From positions 1-49,126 of the forward strand of contig JABXHM010000088.1 of NCBI GenBank assembly GCA_013373625.1: DNA of 49,126 bases. Reading direction: 5' to 3'. The stretch comes from Alteromonadaceae bacterium. Lineage in GTDB: Bacteria > Pseudomonadota > Gammaproteobacteria > Enterobacterales > Alteromonadaceae. The position numbers were made by a program, and so were the translations under genes. This document shows positions 10,244-16,307 of this stretch, piece by piece. Position 1 is the first letter of the stretch. Each line of letters begins with the position of its first letter. The notes below the pieces were generated by a model. That model made no database searches, had not been told where the DNA came from, and saw only the letters and a program-made list of their open reading frames with translations.

Positions 10244-10320
10244 CGGTGTGTAGCGCAGCCTGGTAGCGCACTGTCATGGGGTGTCAGGGGTCGGAGGTTC
10301 AAATCCTCTCACACCGACCA
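10244..10320 (+). tRNA. tRNA-Pro (anticodon GGG)
   Basis: A 77-nt cloverleaf with encoded CCA end. The acceptor CGGTGTG pairs with CACACCG, the D-arm is GCGC...GCGC, the anticodon loop is ATGGGGT (anticodon GGG), and the T-arm is GGAGG-TTCAAAT-CCTCT. It is nearly identical to E. coli proL in the loops. Its 3' 53 nt form part of the 64-bp direct repeat bounding the downstream element, so it is the integration target and stays functional after integration. Confidence 0.97.
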
Positions 10321-10331
10321 ATTCCTCTCTC
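10268..10331 (+). repeat. attL: 64-bp direct repeat, left copy
   Basis: It begins at GCACTGTCATGGGG inside the tRNA D-arm/anticodon-arm boundary and runs through the CCA end and 11 bases beyond (ATTCCTCTCTC). It is identical base for base to 15993-16056; identity stops at C10267/G15992 on the left and A10332/G16057 on the right. The crossover presumably lies in or near the anticodon arm, as for many tRNA-targeting tyrosine integrases. Confidence 0.95.
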
Positions 10332-10406
10332 ACCCTTGATTGGCTTGACATACAGGCATTCAGCCTCTAAAAATATCCACGAATTAACGAACTAAATAAA
10401 GCCGTT

Positions 10407-10413
10407 GGGTCAC
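10407..10413 (+). promoter_or_regulatory. Possible integrase arm site (left end)
   Basis: GGGTCAC, followed by TTTAG, lies between attL and the integrase start. The same heptamer occurs as a phased cluster just inside the right end (15914-15944), which suggests a protein-binding arm site used at both ends. A single 7-mer alone could be chance. Confidence 0.4.
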
Positions 10414-10454
10414 TTTAGTTCTTATTGTTGCTAATTTTAACAATGGTTAATCGC

Positions 10455-11557
10455 ATGGATAAGAAGTATCTCAAGAGAGCATCATCTGGTTTATGGCTAT
10501 ATCGCCGCAAGACTCCTGTCTTACTGAAAGACAAGTACGGGTCTAATTGCATTCAACACACACTCAACACGCACAGTTATCATGAGGCCATCTTAAAGCG
10601 TAACGCGATTACCGCTGATATTGAGATGGAGTTGGCTCATGTGAAACGTGGTTCAAACGACAAAGCCAAGTTCTTTCAGTACTACTCGCAATGGCGTAAG
10701 GAGTATGAGGAACGTCAAGCTGAGCTTTCCAAGGATGATTTGTATAACCCGATGGAAGACGCTGAGCCTGAGCAACTTCTAGACAGCGAAGAGGACGCAA
10801 AAAGTCCGGCTGTCAAAGCTGCATGGACTGCTATGAAGACTGGCAAGATACCAGAAAGCGAGCTTCAGGCGATAACCCATGGTTAAACACTAAGGTTGAA
10901 GCTAGCCGTAAGAAGAGCAAGTCAGAACACTACCGTAACTTTACGGACGATGAGCTGACTGAGATCTTAGCCAAGACTGAATACGACAAGCTGAACAGTA
11001 AAACGTGGGCTTACCCGTATGCTCTATACGCTCTGCCTAGGCTGCTGCCATTCTTAGGTACGCGCCTGAGTGAGCTTGCATTGGCAAAGACCGAGCAGTT
11101 CGTTGACGTAGAGGGGCGCTTGTTCTTCGAGGTTAGGGAAGGGAAGACGGTTAATGCTCAGCGTATAGTACCTGAATGCCCAGCCATTAAGCCACTATTA
11201 CAACAAGTAATAGAGCGAGCTGGTGATTCACCTTGATTGTTCCCAGAAGTGGGTAATGCTGTCATTGGTGCTAGTGAAGCTGTGAACAGTATATCGTCCA
11301 AGTTCGGTAAGCTGACGAAAGGCTTTGCTAAAGTTGATGGCTACAAGACTGGTCTACACTCTTTCCGTGGTCACTTTGCTACAGCTTTGGAGCAAGTAGG
11401 TTGTCCAGAAGAAATCGCTACCAAGCTTGCAGGGCACAAGCAGTTGTCACTGACATACAACCTTTAAAGTGAGTACAAGAATAAGGGCGAACTCTGGAAG
11501 TATGTCGAGCAGCTGAATCGGGCAGATTGCTTGAGATTGATATCTTCAGTATGTTGA
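10455..11557 (+). pseudogene. Tyrosine recombinase/integrase, broken
   Basis: Three pieces of one integrase. The N-terminal part, from MDKKYLKRASSGLWLYRRKTP, resembles the DUF6538-type arm-binding domain. Near 10870 the frame shifts, and the text jumps to DNPWLNTKVEASRKK and FTDDEL, so the usual core-binding domain seems deleted. The catalytic domain keeps the first Arg (FLGTRLSELAL), HSFR (HxxR) and GHKQ. It is cut by TGA at 11234-11236, where LFPE context suggests a lost Trp. TAA at 11465-11467 sits in LTYNL-stop-SEYKNK, exactly where the nucleophile Tyr is expected. The frame then stays open to 11557. The loss of recombinase activity is inferred from these lesions. Confidence 0.88.
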
Positions 11558-11583
11558 GTAGGTACTAATATAAGGAGAGAAAA

Positions 11584-12591
11584 GTGACTGGTACACTTAA
11601 AGAGTGTTTGATGGAGGCTTGGGGTAAGCTGAGTCAGGAAGAGCAAAGTAAAATTACCTTTCACGATTTCACTCAAAAGTGGCTAAATACTGTTCTCGAA
11701 AAAGGTCTTCCCGATATCAAAAAGGGATACTCTGAAGCTAGTGTCAAAAATGAGCAAGATAGAGATGAGTTTGCTGAAAATGCCTTCACTAGCTGGTGTA
11801 ATTCTTATCAGGATTTATCATGTTTAGTTGAGTATTGCACCGATGTGGGTGAAAGGTGTCTCGCGTCGGAAACGTTAACGCCCGTTGAGTACGTGCTTCG
11901 GAGAGGACACGCCCGAGCATGCATGCTTGCTAAAGAAACTTTATTACTTCTAAAAAATGCTTACCCAGATGGAGCAATGTCGAGATGGCGAACACTCTAT
12001 GAAATCAGTACCACTATGGCCTTCGTTTCAAAACATGGTGAGGAATGTGCTATTAAGTATCTGGACCATTTAGAAATAGATACTTACAAAGCGATGATTG
12101 CACGTAATAGTTGTGCAGATGAGTTGGGGTACGACCCAGTGCCGCAAGAAGTGTTAGACGAACAAGAAGCATTGCGAAATGAATTGATTGAAAAGTATGA
12201 CCGACCTTTCGGCAATGATTATGGTTGGGCTGCTGGCTTCATAGCGAGTAAGCAGAAGCCAAGTATCAAAAGTATCGCTGAGGAAGCCGGATTTGGGCAT
12301 TGGTTCATCCACTATAAAACTTCTTCCCAATCTGTACATAGTTCTCATATGAGTTTTCTTTCTCCTAACGCAACTGGGGATATGGGTAGGGAAATATTGC
12401 TTGCTGGACAATCTGAGAAGGAACTATTTAATCCAGCTCAACTATTGGCTATAACGTTCACACAGTTAACTTGTAAAGTACTTAGTTCAAGAGTTGACTT
12501 TGCATATTCTCTAGATTTGTTAGCGTTAAACTCGCTTATGGATTCAACGGTAAAGTCTCTTCACAATGAACTAGTAACGCGGCGAAATTAG
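11584..12591 (+). CDS. DUF5677 domain-containing protein
   Basis: A 335-residue cytosolic protein starting at GTG 11584 behind a good ribosome site (AAGGAGAGAAAA). I recognise the DUF5677 pattern: SRWRTLYEISTTMAFVSKHG near the middle, then AIKYLDH, and later HYKTSSQSVHSSHMSF, the family's helical core with a conserved VH. No biochemical function of the family is known to me. Such proteins often sit in islands and near restriction or other defence genes. It follows the dead integrase by 26 bp and is the largest intact gene of the element. No lesion is visible, so it may still be expressed. Confidence 0.75.
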   Translation: MTGTLKECLMEAWGKLSQEEQSKITFHDFTQKWLNTVLEKGLPDIKKGYSEASVKNEQDRDEFAENAFTSWCNSYQDLSCLVEYCTDVGERCLASETLTPVEYVLRRGHARACMLAKETLLLLKNAYPDGAMSRWRTLYEISTTMAFVSKHGEECAIKYLDHLEIDTYKAMIARNSCADELGYDPVPQEVLDEQEALRNELIEKYDRPFGNDYGWAAGFIASKQKPSIKSIAEEAGFGHWFIHYKTSSQSVHSSHMSFLSPNATGDMGREILLAGQSEKELFNPAQLLAITFTQLTCKVLSSRVDFAYSLDLLALNSLMDSTVKSLHNELVTRRN

Positions 12592-13019
12592 TTATAAAAA
12601 TCCGAGTGGGCACATCGACAATGATGAAGTCCCATTTCCCCCCGTACCCCCACGCTAACAGAAAAAGCGTTTAGCTATACTTAGACCATAAACTTTCCGC
12701 TCACTCGCAGCAAAACAATATGATGCCCTATAGTCACGGCTCAGAGTGTCCCCGACTTATGCAAGAAGAAAGCTCTGGGCAACTGTAAGCTTGACCATAT
12801 GGCAGACAAACAGCCCTATACCTTGTCTCCTAATTGGTTGTTGGTTGATTACCCTCGTGGTAATAGCTGGTAGCTCAGCATACAGATTACCTCCTGCTGT
12901 GTGCTGGGCTTCTGGTGTCCACGTAAAGAATAAGCAACATGCTGACTTCAAGCCTACTCAGAAGCTCAGTCCATACCAATAACCAACTAAATCATTCACT
13001 CAATTACCAAGGACAAGCA
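12592..13019 (+). other. 428-bp stretch without a confident gene
   Basis: Only short frames occur. One frame on the plus strand reads LCKKKALGNCKLDHM then ADKQPYTLSPNWLLVDYPRG before a stop near 12872. It looks protein-like but has no start with a ribosome site, so it may be another decayed gene. A C-run (CCCCCCGTACCCCC, about 12640) and an A-run are otherwise unremarkable. The promoter of the small-gene run that starts at 13020 should lie here. Confidence 0.4.
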
Positions 13020-13244
13020 ATGAACCTCAGTAACGTGAGTACGCCTGCCATTGTGTACGGTGTATCCAGAGGGGACGACTTGCTATTCAACAACGATAAT
13101 AGCTTGGTTATGTTCCCGACACTTCAGAACGCGAAAGACTACATCTCCAGCTAAGATGAGCCTGCGGGATGGCTTCGAGTTCAACCTTTGAGAATCACGA
13201 CAGAAGCTGATGGTATACACGTAGCAAAGACAGAACTTGTGTAA
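13020..13244 (+). pseudogene. Small gene with an in-frame TAA (unknown)
   Basis: ATG 13020 follows AAGGACAAGCA and opens MNLSNVSTPAIVYGVSRG, ending ...LQNAKDYISS at TAA 13152-13154. The same frame then continues for 29 sense codons, through DEPAGWLRVQPLRITTEADG, to TAA 13242-13244. The downstream part looks coding, so the original product was probably about 74 residues. Either the 44-residue form is expressed or the gene is dead. I do not recognise the family. Confidence 0.5.
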
Positions 13245-13394
13245 CTGTTTCTATTTACGCGTCCATGCCTGTGACCCTGCTTAGTGTTTTCTCAAATTGC
13301 TGCAAGCCTGCCTGTTAGCTCTTCCTATCTGCTGACAGCTAGCTTTCAGTGCCTATTGTTTTGCCAAATAACTGCAACTGTAAGGAGTATCACT

Positions 13395-13565
13395 ATGACC
13401 CTAAAAACTTTGAACCAGCCGAACATTAGCATTCGGTTATCCGATGAAGTCGTAAGCCTGATACGTGAACACCAAGTTGAGCGCCAAGCTTACGAAGAAA
13501 AGAAGGTAAGTGCTAATCGCATCATCAATGAATGTGTGTGTAAGCAACTATCACGAATCCACTAA
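13395..13565 (+). CDS. Small ribbon-helix-helix-like protein
   Basis: A 56-residue protein from ATG 13395, chosen over the upstream in-frame start because TAAGGAG lies 8 nt before it. The text NISIRLSDEVVSLIREHQ, followed by an Asn/Ile-rich helix (SANRIINECVCKQLS), has the shape of an Arc/MetJ-type beta-strand and two helices. This suggests a DNA-binding regulator or partition/relaxosome accessory protein, but the match is by shape only. It lies 20 bp before the coiled-coil gene and probably shares its transcript. Confidence 0.6.
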   Translation: MTLKTLNQPNISIRLSDEVVSLIREHQVERQAYEEKKVSANRIINECVCKQLSRIH

Positions 13566-13585
13566 TAACAAGAAGGAGAATTACC

Positions 13586-14326
13586 ATGAGTAATCAAGCG
13601 ACCAACAATGAACAACTTGTAGTTGAACTGACAGATACCATTAACGGCCTTAAAGCTGCCTGTATGCACTTGCTGTCTGCTCAGCACTCGTCAGCCCAAG
13701 CTACTATCATGATGGACAAGTTCCTGATTGAGAACAGCGCTGAAGCTATCCGTAAGCGTGAACAAGAGGTTGAAGCCAAGCGCAACAATGAAGCCATGAG
13801 AAACGCCAGAGCAGACTTTCTGGACAGAGTTAAGGCAGACTACTGGTCAATGTGTTACATGAGCCAGAAGCAGCGTGACGACCACATAAAATCAATATGG
13901 GATGAGCTGAAAGCAGCATACGGTATGCCCAAGCTAACCGCTGTGCCTGCCTATAACCATCACGCACCAACTTTCAGAGAAATGCTTAGCCATATGGAGG
14001 AGCTTCAGGCTGTCATTGATTCAGTCAATCTGACCTTTGCTGATGAGCACGTCAAACATTCAGAGAAGTCCATCACGGAATACCGGAATGTTATGGAAGC
14101 TCACACTTCTAAACACATCAATGAAATCAAAACACGGACTGATATTAACGAGCAGGACAAACAGCGTTTCATTGAGGAAGCCAAAGCTGACTGTCAGTAC
14201 AAGATTAAGCAGCATGAGTCCACTATGAACCGGCAAATAGCCAGCGCGAAGGCAAGCTTTGTTCGCGTTGAAAGCGCCAAGGCTGAGCTTAAGAAACTGT
14301 CATCACTAATCACCAAATCCAATTAA
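13586..14326 (+). CDS. Unrecognised coiled-coil protein
   Basis: A 246-residue hydrophilic protein, with a strong ribosome site (AAGAAGGAG) before ATG 13586. Long charged helices occupy about residues 55-90 and 140-240, rich in Lys, Glu and Ala, with probable coiled coil at the C-terminus (QIASAKASFVRVESAKAELK). No signal peptide, membrane segment or catalytic motif is visible. It lies between the RHH-like gene and the RNase H gene with gaps of 20 and 14 bp, so it is almost certainly in one operon with them. Function unknown. Confidence 0.7.
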   Translation: MSNQATNNEQLVVELTDTINGLKAACMHLLSAQHSSAQATIMMDKFLIENSAEAIRKREQEVEAKRNNEAMRNARADFLDRVKADYWSMCYMSQKQRDDHIKSIWDELKAAYGMPKLTAVPAYNHHAPTFREMLSHMEELQAVIDSVNLTFADEHVKHSEKSITEYRNVMEAHTSKHINEIKTRTDINEQDKQRFIEEAKADCQYKIKQHESTMNRQIASAKASFVRVESAKAELKKLSSLITKSN

Positions 14327-14340
14327 GGAGGTACAGACAT

Positions 14341-14808
14341 ATGAATGAGACTATCACTACACCACGTCATATCTACACCGATGGCGCTGCGCCTAACAAC
14401 CTGACCGGCTGTAAAGTCGGTGGTTTAGGTGTCGTTATTATGATGGATGGTCAGCCTATTGCTCAATACAGTGAATGTGTGCTGCCCAGTGCTGGCATGG
14501 AGACAACCACAAATGTCCGTTGTGAAATGCTGGCCGTCACTAAGGCGCTGGAATTAGCTGAGCCTAACGACATTATCCACACAGACAATCAGATGATTGC
14601 TAAGGGCTTTAACGAGTGGTTAGCAGGCTGGAAGCTTAAGGGCTAGAAGAACGCCAGCAAGAAGCCTGTAGCCAACAAAGACCTATGCCTGATTATAGAT
14701 AAGCCGAAGCAAGAGAAGCCTGAAGTTGTTGTTAAATGGGTTGAAGGTCATGCTGGTATGGAGGGCAATGAGCTGGCTGATAGTCTAGCTACTGAAGTTT
14801 GCGGTTAA
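14341..14808 (+). pseudogene. RNase HI-like gene with an internal TAG
   Basis: The start ATG 14341 follows an excellent TAAGGAGGT. The first 101 codons carry RNase H motifs: YTDGAAPNN with D14, the Glu in VRCEMLAVTKALE and the Asp in IHTDNQ. TAG at 14644-14646 interrupts WLAGWKLKG-stop-KNASKKPVANKDL, where RNase HI family members have Trp (GWK), so TGG to TAG is likely. The open frame then gives WVEGHAGMEGNELADSLA, which contains the HxGxxxNExAD signature and the fourth catalytic Asp, and ends at TAA 14808. Without readthrough the product lacks the last active-site residues. Confidence 0.85.
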
Positions 14809-14945
14809 AGTTCTTAACTTTGGGTGCTGGCTCGCAGTTCAATAAAGAGCATCTGTTGTGTACGTTTTGTCCAATAGTGTGTAAGCTCTTGATATTGTCT
14901 GATAAAGTGAGCCAGCTCACAAATATTTGATGAAGGAGTAAGTAT

Positions 14946-15839
14946 ATGGACATACTGTCTGACGATGGCACTCAGGTCGGTGAAAGGCTCAAAAGTTGGC
15001 AGGAGATGTATGACCGTCCACGATTTGAGCAGGAAGTAAATGCAGAGGACGTCGAGATTACCCGCATTATCAGTAACTACGATATGGGGGAAAAAGGCCG
15101 GTGTGGTCTTTCAATCTGTAAAACTCCCCACTACAAGGGTTACCTAGTTTTATGTAAGAGAAAACAAGGTTCAATCTTACCTATTGAAACCAATATCGGG
15201 CATGTATGTGGAAAGAACATATTCGGTCACTCATTTGAGGAGCATGAGAAAGCTTATCGAAGAGACATTAATACACTAAGGTTTCGTGAGCTGATTACTG
15301 ACCACATATGTAAACTTACTGAGTATGAGGAGAAGCTCCAACACCTGAAAAAAGAGTATGGGGGGGTAACTGCATATGCGTTTATAAGGAACTTCATAGA
15401 AAATTATGAACTGAAAGCATCTGAGTTGACGAAGTTAAGGCGCAGGGCAATGACTGGACAATCAGAGATAGTGCATGTTCAGAAAGCATCTGAAGCTGAG
15501 ATTGAGATGGAAGAGGTTCGACTTGGGCGTGAGCTTGATGATAAGGAAAGGGATAGACTTACCACTTCAACAACACTGGGCTACATAGCCGGTGTCAAGG
15601 CGGTTAATGATTACACGAAAATCAAAAGTGAATTAGTAGATGAGTTGCCCGTTTTATTCAAAGACCTAGAACCTGTTGAGCCTGAGTTGCTGACATATCC
15701 TCAACTAGAAGTTTGGTCGAAAAGGCTAAACGGGCTTGAGGCTAGGTTCAATGATGTAGTCACAATTATTGACGATTGTAAAAGGTTTAGCCAGCCAGAT
15801 AATATTGATTTTATAAAGAAGCACAGTAGTCTGCTTTAA
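14946..15839 (+). CDS. Unrecognised Cys/His-motif protein
   Basis: A 297-residue cytosolic protein with ribosome site GAAGGAGTAAGT before ATG 14946. Near residues 54-95 it has CGLSICKTPHYKGYLVLC, followed by IETNIGHVCGKNIFG. These Cys and His residues could form a small zinc site and a beta-rich binding domain. The rest is helical and charged (about 105-290), partly coiled-coil. An imperfect palindrome GTGAGC-CA-GCTCAC lies upstream at 14907-14920. It is the last gene of the element and is intact. I have seen similar unnamed proteins in phage and island contexts but cannot name a family. Confidence 0.65.
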   Translation: MDILSDDGTQVGERLKSWQEMYDRPRFEQEVNAEDVEITRIISNYDMGEKGRCGLSICKTPHYKGYLVLCKRKQGSILPIETNIGHVCGKNIFGHSFEEHEKAYRRDINTLRFRELITDHICKLTEYEEKLQHLKKEYGGVTAYAFIRNFIENYELKASELTKLRRRAMTGQSEIVHVQKASEAEIEMEEVRLGRELDDKERDRLTTSTTLGYIAGVKAVNDYTKIKSELVDELPVLFKDLEPVEPELLTYPQLEVWSKRLNGLEARFNDVVTIIDDCKRFSQPDNIDFIKKHSSLL

Positions 15840-15913
15840 AATTGCTGTTTGATAAGTGAGCAATTGGTGCCGTTAGTTAAAATTAATTTCGACTAAAATT
15901 TGTTACTTCTTCT

Positions 15914-15944
15914 GGGTCACCTTGCGGGTCACTTTTTGGGTCAT
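15914..15944 (+). repeat. Three GGGTCA repeats at 12-bp pitch (putative arm sites)
   Basis: GGGTCAC at 15914-15920 and 15926-15932, then GGGTCAT at 15938-15944, each start exactly 12 bp after the last. The cluster lies 49 bp inside the right att repeat. The same motif, including the following TTT, occurs once inside the left end at 10407. Position and spacing fit arm-type integrase binding sites. Confidence 0.65.
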
Positions 15945-15992
15945 AAAACTTCAATAGCCTTATGATTATTGGTCTGTGAGGTGGTGTTTATG

Positions 15993-16056
15993 GCACTGTC
16001 ATGGGGTGTCAGGGGTCGGAGGTTCAAATCCTCTCACACCGACCAATTCCTCTCTC
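15993..16056 (+). repeat. attR: 64-bp direct repeat, right copy
   Basis: Perfect copy of 10268-10331, carrying the anticodon arm, T-arm, acceptor 3' half and CCA of tRNA-Pro, but no 5' half of the tRNA. It is therefore a tRNA fragment, not a second tRNA gene. It marks the right boundary of the element. Confidence 0.95.
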
Positions 16057-16307
16057 GCTTTCAGCTTTCCCCACTGAATAGCGCCAGTTAAAAATCCTAA
16101 CTTTATTTTAATAGCCAGAGTTTTAGCATTAAGCAGAGTTTCGCTTTGCCCGCAGCAGACTGAAAAACGATCAATTAGTCAGTGCGCAACCACAATTGTG
16201 TTAAACTTAATTTGTTCAGAGTCTTTCTGTGTACTTGGTAGGGGCTTTATTATTGCAAACTTATTGGCTATCCAAGCTTATTGTCGGATTTTTGTGTAGC
16301 GCGGGTT

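Larger units (their letters stand above)
10268..16056. mobile_element. Decayed tyrosine-integrase element in tRNA-Pro(GGG)
   Basis: A 5.8-kb insertion bounded by a 64-bp perfect direct repeat (10268-10331 and 15993-16056). Its integrase gene lies next to the tRNA, the standard arrangement of tRNA-targeted islands. All cargo is on the plus strand: DUF5677 protein, a broken small gene, an RHH-like small protein, a coiled-coil protein, a broken RNase H and a Cys/His-motif protein. The integrase is a pseudogene, so the element should not move by itself. No replication, capsid, conjugation or relaxase gene is visible. Confidence 0.9.

Noticed and set aside
11234..14646. Stop-codon recoding in the element
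   Set aside because: TAA, TAG and TGA all interrupt frames, and intact neighbouring genes end normally at such codons, so decay is simpler than reassignment.
15993..16056. A second tRNA-Pro gene
   Set aside because: Only the 3' part of the tRNA is present; the acceptor 5' strand and D-arm are missing. It is the attR copy.
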